DNA from: Cupriavidus necator
Lineage (GTDB): Bacteria > Pseudomonadota > Gammaproteobacteria > Burkholderiales > Burkholderiaceae
Reading direction: 5' to 3'
Assembly: GCA_022041995.1 (NCBI GenBank)
Contig: CP074386.1
Coordinates: 248,001 to 312,000 of the forward strand
DNA length: 64,000 nt
In this document: in pieces, positions 1 to 9,414 of the stretch
Layout: every line of letters starts with the position of its first letter
Position numbering within the stretch: the stretch's first letter is position 1
Notes under the pieces: model-generated
Told to the model about the DNA's origin: nothing
Seen by the model: the letters and a program-made list of their open reading frames with translations, nothing else
The model's database searches: none
Program-made: the position numbers and the translations under genes

Positions 1-2
1 GG

Positions 3-470
3 CTGCTGGGCAAGGGCGGAAAAGTCAGAATCTGCCCGATCTGGGCTAACACCGCCTCGCTATTGCGCAATCTGTCGCAGGCACTGCCGGATATCCAGGA
101 CAGCCAGGCCACGCTGTTTCGCAATGAACGAGGAGCAAAACTGACGCGCTTTGGAGTCCGATATCTTCTCCGCAAGTATGTCGCGAGAGCAGCCACGACT
201 GTTGGCACCTTGCCCAGCAAGCACATTCATCCTCATTCGGTGCGGCATAGTACTGCTGTCGCGCTTCTGAAGGCTGGCGTTGACTTTGCCACCATCAGCC
301 AATGGCTCGGGCATGCGAGCCTGAACACTACCATGGTGTACGCGCGGGCCGACCTCAACCTCAAGCGACAAGCGTTGACGCAGGTTTTTCCGGATGTCCT
401 GGCAGAGCAGGCACCGGGACGTCTTGTGCTCGGATCTGCCGATCTCCTCGGATGGCTGCGTCGTCTTTGA
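3..470 (+). CDS. Tyrosine recombinase/integrase, C-terminal part (5' end outside window)
   Basis: The frame is already open at base 3 and reads a typical integrase stretch (GKGGKVRICPIW) before the first internal start. The conserved box HPHSVRHSTAVALL supplies the HxxR residues. It is followed by WLGHASLNTTMVYARADL with the expected catalytic tyrosine, so this is the catalytic C-terminal half of a phage/XerC-type tyrosine recombinase that would cut and rejoin DNA at specific sites. The stop is at 468-470. The N-terminal half lies outside the window, so whether the gene is intact cannot be judged. The downstream neighbour is on the opposite strand and is a truncated transposon. Confidence 0.85.
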   Translation: MLGKGGKVRICPIWANTASLLRNLSQALPDIQDSQATLFRNERGAKLTRFGVRYLLRKYVARAATTVGTLPSKHIHPHSVRHSTAVALLKAGVDFATISQWLGHASLNTTMVYARADLNLKRQALTQVFPDVLAEQAPGRLVLGSADLLGWLRRL

Positions 471-480
471 GGATTTTGTT

Positions 481-558
481 ATGTGAAGCGCGAAGCGGCT
501 GATCCCAATCTCCACTGGACTCGAGCTTCGTAGCTTCACATATCGGAGTGCTTCACAT
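481..558. repeat. Short inverted repeat between integrase and transposon remnant
   Basis: ATGTGAAGC followed by CGAAGC at 481-496 is repeated in inverted form at about 525-541, and GCTTCACAT recurs at 550-558. This could be an element end, a recombinase binding site or a transcription terminator shared by the two convergent genes. There is no T-run, so a terminator is not favoured. Confidence 0.35.
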
Positions 559-968
559 TAGTCAATGAGCAGCACGCAGCGACGGCGGCTGGCCTCCATG
601 TGGGCGAGCCAGCGCTCGCGCAGCGCCTTGAAGCCACCCCATCGGTTGTGGGGCTTGAGCGGTACGGTAAAGATGTCGCTGAGCTCGCGGTAGAAGTCCG
701 CCAGATTGCTCTGCGGGTGGGCGATCGAGCCGACCATCAGATCGGGGACGCGCATGAGGCGCTGATGAAGCAGGCGCAGCGTGACGCTCTTGCCGCAGCC
801 AGGGTCGCCATGCACCATGGCGAAGCCGCCTTCGCGGGCCATACCGTTCTCGATGCGCCAGCAGAAGTGATCGAGCTTAGGTGGTACGAACACGGCCTCG
901 ACGGGGATGTCCTGGGCGAAGGGGTTGAACTTCAGGCCGTACAAGGCCAGCAGGTTGGGTTGCATCAT
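558..968 (-). pseudogene. ExeA/TniB-like AAA+ transposition ATPase, 3'-truncated
   Basis: The start (MMQPNLLALYGLKFNPFAQDIP) is the usual beginning of ExeA-type transposon ATPases. Walker A is HGDPGCGKSVTLR, and the reading ends exactly at Walker B (CVLLID), where the family continues with EAQ. The protein is 136 residues where about 265 are expected (compare the intact relative at 57978-58772). The role would be target selection or activation of the transposase encoded just upstream on the same strand, with which it overlaps by 4 bases. The deletion end coincides with the inverted repeat at 481-558. Confidence 0.8.
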
Positions 969-2406
969 GGCTTGGTGGGTGCAGCGGGTGGGAGATAGGC
1001 CGGCGGCAGGCCGGTGGCAGCGTGTTCGGCAAGCAACTGACGCAGCAGCGGTGCAGTGCCAGTCTGAGCAGGTTGCTCGTTAGCGGGCGCCGCTCCCTTT
1101 GACGTGAGCTGCGCGCGCCGTGCGTCGGCATTGGCCGACTTGTCCAGCGGGAACACGGCGGCCAGGATCGCGCCGGTGCGCGCATTGATCAGGTCGACCT
1201 GAGAGAGATCCCAGCGCGCGTAGCTCAAGCAGACTTGCTCGAGGTGGCGGTAAGCGCCGGGGAGCTCGAAGCGCACGCTGTCCAGCGTACAGGTGCCATC
1301 GGTTCTGCGCTGCATGCGATGCTTGCGGATACGGAAGGCGCGACGCAAGGCCAGCGCCTCGGGACTGGGGCGCGAGACGTCGGCACAGGACAGGTAGCGC
1401 TGCAGGGGCGTCGCTTCGAGCTCGGCATGTTCCTTGTGGTGGTATTCCTGCTCGACCCAGGCCTGCGTGGCGAGGTTCAACTGCTCCAGGGTCAGGTGCG
1501 ATTCGCCTTCGAGCATGGCCATCAGCCGCGATTCGAGCTGCCCCAGAAGCGCTCCTGCTTGGCATTCTGGTATGGGCTATACGGCAAGGTGGTTTGGTGC
1601 AGGATGCCCAGGCTGGCCAGCCCCTCGACGAACTCGTCGGCGATCATGGCCGCGCCGTTGTCGGTCATGATCGCCCGCGGCAGGCCCCGCTTCATGATGG
1701 CCTGCGAGACGCCGTGCACCAGCGACGCGGTGGTCTCATCAAGGAACCACTGCAGGTGGCAGACCAGCCGGGAATGGTCGTCCATAATGCAGAGCAGCAG
1801 CGGCTTGTGCCATTGCCCATCAGGGGTGAGCACCTTGCGTGAACCATGGTGGAAGTCCAGATGCCAGAGGGCGGCCACGTGGTCGACTTCGTAGCTGCGC
1901 ACCTCGCGTGCCTCGCGGCGAGCCGCCGCTGCAATGGCGCCATCGGTGCTCGAGCGCGGCGTTGGTTTGCGCACCAGACCATGCGCCTTCAGATACCGAC
2001 ACACCGTGGTGTAGGACGGCAGCGTGTCCGGACCATCCTTGGTCGCGACGCGCAGGTTGTCGTAATGCAACTGCATGGTCCAACCGGGATGCTGCCGGTA
2101 CTGTTCCACCAGCGCCTCGATGATGGTCGGGCTCAGGCTGACGAAGTGGCCGCAATCGTCGCGCAGGCGGTTCTTGAGCTGATCGACCGGGTCCTGGACA
2201 TGACGGGCCCGGTAGTACCAGCGTTCGATGGAGGACGCGCCGAACTGAACGTCGGCGCCAGTGATGGGGTGCCGCCAGACCTTGGCGGCCAGAACCTGGA
2301 ACGCTTGCTGCAATTCGCCTTTGCCGGGCGGCGAAGCCAGCAAAGGGCCAATGACCGAGAAGCGCAAGCGCGCCCATCGGTTGCGATGATCGATCGATAG
2401 TGACAT
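965..2406 (-). pseudogene. rve-domain (DDE) transposase of an ExeA-type element, frameshifted
   Basis: The first 294 codons (2406 to 1522) contain a helix-turn-helix region and the integrase core (WHLDFHHGSRKVL, IMDDHSRL, IMTDNGAAM, QNAKQERFWG). The frame then closes a few codons after QERFWG, near 1530. One missing base there restores an open frame (GQLESRLMAMLEGE) that runs to 965 with 185 more codons of the expected C-terminal domain. The complete relative at 56652-57974 is a single 440-codon frame, so I read this as a one-base deletion rather than programmed frameshifting. It is followed by the truncated ATPase. Confidence 0.8.
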
Positions 2407-2490
2407 GACTCTCCCATTGGGGTGGATAACGGGAGCAGGCTACGGGCAGTGCGAGTGACCCGCCATCGACATGTTCTGCGGGAGAAGCTC

Positions 2491-3009
2491 CTATCTGGCG
2501 CATCCCTCAGCCTGCGTGGTCAGGCCGGGCCCGAGCAGCAAGCGCAATACCGCGGCCAGGCGCTCCTCCTCGCTGTTGTGCTCGACCGATTGCAGCAGGC
2601 GGTCGGGATAGATGAACGGCTCGGGCGTTGGCGGGATGAGACCACGCAGCCACCGGCCGGCGGGGGTCTTTGGGAAGGTCTCGGTCCACCACTGACGCCA
2701 GCGCTTGAGCGTAGTCCAACTGATCGCGGGCAGGCCGTCCAGGCAGGCGCCATGGGCACGACTCGATCGCAGTACCAGGATAATGGTCAGCCAGACGCGC
2801 CGGCCGAGGAAACGCACCGAATCGGGCGTCATGCGTTTGCGGCATCCGGCACAGCACAGGCTCAGGCGCGTAGCGCAGTCCGGGTGTGCTGCCGGTGGGC
2901 ATCCGCGTGGCTTACGCGGATAGTTGGCACTGTGCAGCACAGAGCTGCAATGGCAGCAGCCCCTGTCCCGCGCCACCGTCATCAGGTCTTCGTCGATCCG
3001 GCGTAACAG
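2491..3009 (-). pseudogene. Zinc-ribbon accessory protein of the ExeA-type element, 5'-truncated
   Basis: The frame reads LLRRIDEDLMTVARDRGCCHCSSV and later CCAGCRKRMTPDSVRFLGRRVW, giving two CxxC pairs typical of a small zinc-binding domain, then WTTLKRWRQWWTETFP resembling a helix-turn-helix. Homology to this product begins near 3009; upstream the frame reads into the IS3 element, so the 5' end was lost when that element joined. A comparable zinc-binding gene sits at the same relative place in the complete transposon at 55809-59183. The family function is unknown; DNA-end binding is only a guess. Confidence 0.55.
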
Positions 3010-3535
3010 GGCAAAAAACGCCGGCGTTTGTAGCAAGGCATGGCACACTCGATTGCCTCGACGGCATGACAGCTCTCCAGCGTGATCGCCACCCGGTAGG
3101 CCAGCACCCGGCGGCTGGCCCAGTCCACCACTGCCGTCAGGTACACAAAGCCCCGTGCCATCGGAATGTAGGTCGTGTCCAGAGCCCACACCTGGTTGGC
3201 CCGGTCGATCTTCCGGTCGCGCAGCAGGTACGGCCAGATCTTGTGCGCCGCGTGCTTGCGGCTCGTGTTCGGCCGGCGATACAGCGCCTCAATGCCCATG
3301 CGCTTCATCAGCGTGCCCACGTGCCGGCGACCGACCTGGATGCCTTCCCGGCGCAGCAGGCGCGCCAGCATGCGAGCCCCGCGAAGGGATGCTCCAGATG
3401 CAGTTCGTCGATGCGGCGCATCAGCTTCAGATCTGCCTCGCTGACCGGTTGCGGCTGGTAGTACGCGCTGGACCGGGCGATGCCCACCAGCTTGACCTGC
3501 CGGCTCACCGGCAGCGCGTGCTCGCGGTCGATCAT
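3010..3535 (-). pseudogene. IS3-family transposase OrfB, frameshifted and truncated
   Basis: Starts at 3535 (MIDREHALPVSRQVKLV), overlapping the orfA stop as ATGA. It reads SSAYYQPQPVSEADLKL and MRRIDELHLEHPFAG, then changes frame near 3379 (one base missing in a G run) and continues MLARLLRREGIQVGRRHV, GIEALYRRPNTSRK, VWALDTTYIPMARGFVYL and WASRRVLAYRV. The first catalytic Asp (ALDTTYI) is present. The reading ends at CHAVEAIECAMPCYK, before the second and third acidic residues. It cannot encode an active transposase. Confidence 0.8.
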
Positions 3536-3840
3536 CGCTTTGCGCTCAGCAGGCCGGCCTTGCTGAGCGCGCCGGACAAAAAATCGTTCTCCAGCGCCAA
3601 CTGGCCGATCTTGGCGTGCAGCACCTTCAAATCCACCGGCGGCTCGCCCCCACTTTCCTTGCCACCGCCGAACAGGTCCGCGGCATGCTCCACCAACTGC
3701 TGCTTCCACGCTGTGATCTGGCTGGGGTGCACGTCGTACTGCTGGGCCAGCTCCGCCAGCGTCTTTTCGCCCTTGAGGGCCGCCAGGGCTACCTTCGCCT
3801 TCAACCCCGCCGAGTGGGTTCGCCTGCTTCGTTTCGTCAT
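3532..3840 (-). CDS. IS3-family transposase OrfA (HTH protein)
   Basis: A 102-residue protein with an N-terminal helix-turn-helix (KAKVALAALKGEKTLAELAQ, QYDVHPSQITAWKQQL) and a C-terminal leucine-zipper-like helix (LHAKIGQLALENDFLSGAL). This is the standard IS3-family DNA-binding OrfA. It appears intact, but its OrfB partner is broken. Confidence 0.85.
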   Translation of the reverse strand: MTKRSRRTHSAGLKAKVALAALKGEKTLAELAQQYDVHPSQITAWKQQLVEHAADLFGGGKESGGEPPVDLKVLHAKIGQLALENDFLSGALSKAGLLSAKR

Positions 3841-3929
3841 CTTCTGAGGTCCTTTCTGCCCGCCATTATGGCCGGCTCAGACCCCAGCTCTTCCATTTAT
3901 CCGACTGTCCGAATTTCCGGCGCCACCTC

Positions 3930-4889
3930 TACGCGCAGACAGGTGAGATCGTGAACAGGCCGATCAAACGTGCTCAGTTTCTCGAGCACTTCGCGAATCG
4001 CGCGCCGTGCCTGATTGGCATGGAAGCATGCGGTAGCGCGCATCACTGGGCTCGGCAACTGACGAAGATGGGCCACGAGGTCAGACTGATGCCCGCGCAG
4101 TTCGTGAAGGCCTTCAACATCCGCAACAAGAGTGATGCGGCAGACGCGAAGGCAATCTGGCTGGCGGTACAGCAGCCGTGCAAGGCGGTGGCAATAAAGA
4201 CGGAGATGCAACAGGCGGTGCTGATGATGCACCGTCAGCGAGAGCAACTGGTGAAGTTCCGCACGATGCAGATCAACGGGCTGCGCGGGATGCTGGCCGA
4301 GTTCGGCGAAGCGATGGGCAAAGGCCGCAGCGCGCTGGGCAAGGCAATTCCGGATGCGCTTACGCGCGTCGAAGAGTGTCTGCCGAAGGTCTTGATTGAT
4401 ACGCTACGCGAACAGTGGGCGCGGATTGAAAAGATGGACGAAGAAATCGTGACGATCGAGAGGCGGTTGCGCGAGTGGAAGAAGGAAGACAAGGCAGTAA
4501 AGGCGATCATCGAGATTCCGGGCGTGGGCCTGCTGACGGCGACGGCTGCGGTCGCGATGATCGGAGATCCGAAGGCGTTCAGATCGGGGCGTGAGTTTGC
4601 GGCCTGGGTCGGAATTGTGCCGAAGCAGACCGGTTCGGGCGGCAAGGTGAACCTGCACGGGATCAGCAAGAGGGGCGACACCTACCTGCGCACGCTACTG
4701 ATCCACGGCGCGCGGGCCGTGCTGACGCGCGCGAAGGAGCCTGGTCCGTGGGTTGAGCAGATGAAAAAACGGCGACCACCCAACGTGGTGGTGACTGCTT
4801 TGGCGAACAAGATGGCGCGGACGATCTGGGCGGTGCTCGCTCATGACCGATCGTATGAAAAAGGGTACGTGAGCATGAAGCCCGTCTGA
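3930..4889 (+). pseudogene. IS110-family transposase, 5'-truncated
   Basis: Homology starts near 3930 (AQTGEIVNRPIKRAQFLEHF), which corresponds to about residue 20 of the complete relatives in this window; the initial GVDLAK motif carrying the first acidic residue is missing. The rest is complete: RKSD/DAADAKAIW in the RuvC-like part, then the C-terminal Transposase_20 domain (IPGVGLLTATAAVAMIGDP, FAAWVGIVPKQTGSGGK, ISKRGDTYLRTLLIHGAR) and the usual end. A GTG at 3951 could start translation of the remainder. The truncation edge abuts the IS3 element. Confidence 0.85.
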
Positions 4890-5172
4890 GCGGCGGCCGA
4901 AACGTAGAAGATTAACGTTTAACACAGGGGTGGATGTCGAAAAGTTGCGTTGGCAATCGCGTGAGATGACAAGACAGGTTGGACCGGGACTCACTAAACC
5001 TGAACTGGTTGCCGAGCTTCGAGCTCGTACCCGCAATGAGGTGTGAGTCAGCGGATTTCATCGGGGCCCGCAGCGGCAATATCAGCTGCAACAAGGCCGG
5101 ATATACAGCTGCAACCCATCCTGTCGATGTCGGAACACACGAAACACTGGCGCAATCGGGGCGCGTTCATAT
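4890..5172 (+). ncRNA. IS110 3' non-coding end, candidate bridge-RNA gene (copy A)
   Basis: This stretch has no coding frame, yet it aligns closely with the DNA behind the second IS110 gene (59545-59826), sharing blocks such as GTTGCGTTGGCAATCG, ATGACAAGACAGGT, TCAGCGGATTTCATCGGGGC and CATCCTGTCGA. Between shared blocks, one hairpin-like segment (around 5010-5045) differs in sequence although GAGC/GCTC stem halves persist. IS110-family elements encode a bridge RNA in a non-coding end with conserved scaffold and variable guide loops, and in the IS1111 group this is the 3' end. The assignment as RNA is inference. Confidence 0.5.
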
Positions 5173-5174
5173 AC

Positions 5175-5559
5175 AACCAGTTGGCGGCGTTGAAGCCGCT
5201 TTGTGGCAAGGCACCACACCCTTTGCAGGTGTCTCGATTGGCCGCGAATCCATAACCTGCTGGACAACCGGCACGAATGCCGACAACGCACCTTGCGGCT
5301 GCGCTGAAGCTCGGTACTCCCGAATCCATTTGCGCAACTGATTAGCGTTGTGCCGGCCTTGAGCGGCCGTGCCCGAAACCGATGCTCCCGATTGAAGACA
5401 GAACTCAATCAGACGCCGCTTGGCCGCTGGCTCGTAGTCGCGCTTCCCATTGGGACGGACTCGCACCGCCTGCAGCGGAAATAGGTCAATCTCCTCTTGG
5501 ATCATGTTTGCGTCCGCAAAGTCTTTGCGGACGCAAGCCTGCCAACGTTCAGCCTTCAA
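5175..5559 (-). pseudogene. IS66-family accessory protein OrfA (TnpA-like), 3'-truncated
   Basis: Starts MKAERWQACVRKDFADANMI; the central part DYEPAAKRRLIEFCLQSGAS and NANQLRKWIREYR is the conserved helix-turn-helix of the small first protein of IS66 elements. The frame runs into the IS110 end near 5175, so the natural C-terminus is lost. No IS66 orfB or orfC is present. Bases 5560-5742 upstream show nothing I can identify. Confidence 0.6.
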
Positions 5560-5742
5560 TACCAGACGTCGTCAATTGAGCGCTTACACTCCACGATCGC
5601 TCTGCTACGCGCGGTCGCGGAGGGCATTCGAGTGTCTAAAGTTGAGTATCTCTTTACCGCCAGCGAATAGGATTCGCGAACATCATAACTGGAAGGATTA
5701 CGGGAGCATTTCGACCGAAGAATCTTGTTCAGCCGCCGCAAC

Positions 5743-6183
5743 CTAGCGGCGCGGCCACAATGGCTGAAAGTGGCCGGGTGTATGAAGGATATGCACAAGC
5801 CGGCCTTGCTGACCAACGACCGGATGCACTGTGAGCTGCCCGCTCGCATTGACCGCAATGGCCTGGATGCGTATGCCAAGGCTGCGCGCGAGCCGCCCCC
5901 CGGCCTCGTACATGTCGATGTCGCCATCCCTATCGGCCAGGCCCCCACGAAATAGCTCGCCCCGCAACCACTGCGCCTGCGCCTGGAGTTCGCTCGTCTG
6001 CTCCGTTGCCATCGCAGGCTCTCGCCTTAGGTTGCGGCTGAGCTGAAGAACTGTGTCTAGCAGGCAATTATTCTGCGACGAGCTGGCGATCCCCATCTCA
6101 GCGTTTGATTGCGCCAGAAACTGTTCAAGACTGATGAGCAGGGGCCCCGAATTGAATTCGCCCAAGGATGGGGGAACGGGCAC
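5743..6183 (-). pseudogene. OTU/papain-like cysteine-protease-like C-terminal segment of effector copy 1
   Basis: The frame contains SQNNCLLDTVLQLSRNLRRE with a cysteine in the OTU-type position, then ARSLGIRIQAIAVNAS and LVHILHTPGHFQPLWPRR with the expected late histidine before an aromatic residue. This order (NNC..., LA..LGI.I.VI, ...GHF..LW) resembles OTU or other papain-fold deubiquitinase-like proteases. It is in another frame from the synthetase-like part upstream. Adding the single G that copy 2 carries in a CCCG(G)CCCCC run makes one continuous frame from the upstream domain into this one. It is therefore probably the true C-terminus of the effector, disconnected by an indel. Confidence 0.6.
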
Positions 6184-9100
6184 CTGAGCCGGCGAGGCAC
6201 CCGCCAGGGGGGGTCGTGCAGGCCGCTCAGCACGTCCGGTGCGCGCAGGGGGGCGGGGGCCCCAGTTGCTGCGAACAGCATGGCCAGGATCGGGGGCGGG
6301 TGTGTCACGGCAGGCGCGCTCCGCGTGGCACCGTGCGGCCCGTAGGGTTGCCCGATGTCCAGCTCGGAGCTGCGTGCTTGATCCGCGGCTGCGCCGCGAT
6401 ACGGCTGGTTCATCGGGCCGCCAGGCCTCTCGTCGGCAATGGATGGTTCCGCATAGAGATCGAAGGACAGGATCATCTCGATGCCCTGCGGGGGCGCCAC
6501 GCGGGCTGCCGCGTCGCGCAGGTCCTGCTCCAGCGTCCCGCGCGGCACCGCATCAGGCGACAGTTGGCGCAGCCTTTCGTAGGTCCGGTGACCCTTCTCC
6601 TTGGCCTTCAGGCTATCACGGGTGTGGAACTGGATTTCCCAGTCGGCGTCTTCGCCCTCAACGCGGGTGCGCACGTTCACATTCAGGCCAGCATAGCCGG
6701 TGCCCTCCCGGGTAAAGCTGTTGTTCACGCGCATGACCGTCATGCCGGCCCTTTGCAGACTGGTCAGGATCCTCCGGGCGTCCATGGCAAATCTCTCTGC
6801 ACCGAGGATCACCTCATAGCGCAGACCATCGCGTACCCGCCTGGCGGCCTCCTGCGGTGTTTGCAGGCCCTGCTCGCGCTGTATCCGGGCAAGCTTCTCT
6901 TCAATGCTTTTCTTCTTCTTAAAGATAAACCTGCGCCAGCCGCCACCGTCCATGTCCGCGCGCAACTTCGCGCCGTGGTGCTCCAGCGCCTGCTGCAGCA
7001 CAGGCCAGACCGCACCCTCGAGACGTTCAGCCTGGCTTCTGATCTGCTGGGCCAGTTGCGCAAGGGGGGCAGGCACGCGCGGCGTGGCTGACGCCTGGGG
7101 CCGCGGCTGCACCTTCAATACCGTTTCCGGCTCCCAGTCCACGATATCTTCCACCCCCGCAGGAACGGGTAATGCACGGAAGGCCTCGCGCGCTGGCCCG
7201 AGCAACTTCCAGATCTCGTCGCCGGAGGCGCCATCGAATCCACGTCGTTGCGCCTGCTTGTACAGGTCGTGGTACTTCTCCTTGCATCTGAACGTTTGCT
7301 CTGTATGAAACTGGATTTCCCATGCGATGCCGTTTGGCTCCTTCAGCGTGACGCTCACCGCCTGGAAAGGGCTGCGGCCCCGCAGGAAGTGATTCGTGCG
7401 CCGGATCAGAGTATGCGCCTTCGCGAGCTGCGCCATGATCTGGCGATAGTCCCCCATAAACGTATCCGCGGGCAGCACCACACTGTAGCGCAGCGCATCG
7501 TTGACCAGCGCGCTGGCCTGGGCCAGGGTCCGGGGCGGCACTCCACCAATCAGCCGGGCCAGCTTGTCCTGCAGCGAGCGCGGCGACTTCAGCCTGTTCT
7601 TCTGTTCGCCCGCCAGACCCGCCCGCGCGTGTCCGGGCTCACTGCACCCGTTCACGATGTCCTGCAGCCTCATCGTGATCCCCGGCTCGGCCAAACGGGC
7701 CCGTTCATTGAGCGCCAGCGCCTCTTGCTCAAGCGCCTCCCGGGAAACCTCCTGCGCCCGTTCGGCCGGCGTAGCCGGTACGCTGAGCAGCTCCGCCTGC
7801 TGCAGCGCCCGGACGGCGTCCTGCATGACACCCGCTGCCATCGTTGGCATCTGCCGCAGCGCAGCGTCTGCCCACTGTGGATCGAAGCGCCCGTGCCGTA
7901 TTTCCGCCAACGTCGGCTTGCTGTACGGTACCCGACGCAGACGGTCGGGATACCGGCGTTCAGCCATTTCGCAACTCTCGATCACGCTTGTAAAGAGATC
8001 GGTGCCCGTGTCCGACTTCAGCGCGTCGGTGCCCACCTTTATGGCTATCGTAAACAGGTTGCGCATGGACAGCTCCGGCTCGCCCGGCACCAGCCCCGGC
8101 TGCCCCTCGGGGAACGCCGTACGCGACAGACGGCACACCGGGTAGTTGTCCAGCACCGCGTGCACACGCCCGGCCGTGTCGTCTGCCTGCTCATAGGCGC
8201 TCGCAAGTGCGGGGAACCCCTGCGCCAGCGCGGACGGAAGCTGCGGTGCCTGGACGCTGTCCCTGCCCAGCTGCATACACAGCTCATACAGCAGTTTCGC
8301 CGCCTCGCACGCTTGCGGCTCATGGGCTCGGTCAATCGCCTCATGCGCCTGCACCTGCAACTGCTGCAGCGCTGGTGCATCCTTGTCCCCCTGCAGCCGC
8401 CTGCGCAGTCCGTTGCGCAAATCACGCGCCACGCCGTCGTAGGTGCCGAACATCATGTTTCGCGCCATGGCCTCGCGCAGCTCATCGGGCTGCGCGAGAA
8501 AGCGCATGGCGAGCGTGGCGGCTTTACCCAGCAACGCGCCCCCCCGCTGCTCGGCCATAATTTCGCGCGCCCGTCCCGCCTGGTAGCGGCCCCGTTCATC
8601 GATGGCCGGATGCGCAGTCTTGGGCGGCTTGAACGAGCGCTCCTCGCCCCGTCGCGCCTGGCGCGACTGCATGACGCGACCGATGTGGCCCACGAGAGCC
8701 GGATAGCCCGCATAGACGAACGCATCGTCCCCGTCCGTGTCCATGCTCCGCTTGCGCAGCTCCGCAATCGGGATTGCCCCAAGCCGCCCAGGCAGCAGCA
8801 CGTCCTTGACTCGCAGGCTGCCCGTGCTGAACATCTGCTGCGGCAGCGTGTCGCGCTCGCGCCGGCTCTTCCAGCGCGACAGCGTCTTCAGGTCCTCCCG
8901 CGAACAGGCCAGGTGCAGCCCCTGGTGGTCCGGATCCGGCGACCAGTAGCCCGGCGGCGGGATGATCAGCATGCCCTTGCTGTGCAACATGTCGGCGCCC
9001 GTGCCCGAATCCTCATCGAATCCCGTATAGCTGTACTGGATGGCGAAGCACTGGTCCAGAAACTGGGCCGTCACGTCCTCCTGATCGGGCGTAACGACCT

Positions 9101-9412
9101 GCGCGGCCGCAATGGGCAACAGGTTCTCCTTATCGTACGGCGGTTTGCCCACCAGCACATCGCCCTGCAACTGCGCAAAGCCCGGCAGCGGAATCGTCGG
9201 CAGATACAGCCTGTCGTCAGCCGAGGGGACCGCGCGGATGCGCCGCCCCTGGTAGCCGCCGCTGACGGCCAGTTGGTACAGCGTCAGGCAGTCCACCGCC
9301 TGCGATGCGTGCCGGTCCACCCCGTTCAGCCTGCGCTGCATCACCTCGCGCGCTTCGTCAAGCGCCGCCTCATCCCGCGGGAAATGCATCAGGGCCTGCG
9401 GTGGCAGCGTGT
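6057..9412 (-). pseudogene. SKWP-type effector copy 1, C-terminal half (after IS630 insertion)
   Basis: The effector reading resumes at NTLPPQALMHFPRDEAALDE directly after the IS630 element and continues about 1100 codons. The large middle region is of unknown fold. It is followed by two RelA/SpoT-synthetase-like domains at about 7610-7245 (LQDKLARLIGG, LVNDALRYSVVLP, GIAWEIQFHTEQTF) and 6930-6555 (IEEKLARIQREQG, VRDGLRYEVILGAERF, YAGLNVNV, ADWEIQFHTRD, KEKGHRTYERLR). In that family the DxxxR and ExQ motifs bind metal and nucleotide. The poly-G tract near 8542 has seven bases here, keeping the frame that copy 2 loses. The frame ends out of phase at 6057 (stop at 6057-6059), before the OTU-like segment. 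Confidence 0.75.
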
Positions 9413-9414
9413 TA

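Larger units (their letters stand above)
3010..3925 (-). mobile_element. IS3-family element, 3'-truncated
   Basis: An orfA/orfB pair of the IS3 family lies between the truncated zinc-ribbon gene (edge near 3010) and the truncated IS110 gene (edge near 3930). The orfB end is missing, so the copy is incomplete. Terminal repeats were not resolved with confidence. Confidence 0.6.

Noticed and set aside
1522..1545. Programmed frameshift in the transposase of the left ExeA-type element
   Set aside because: The related complete element encodes the transposase in one frame and no slippery heptamer was seen; a base deletion is simpler.
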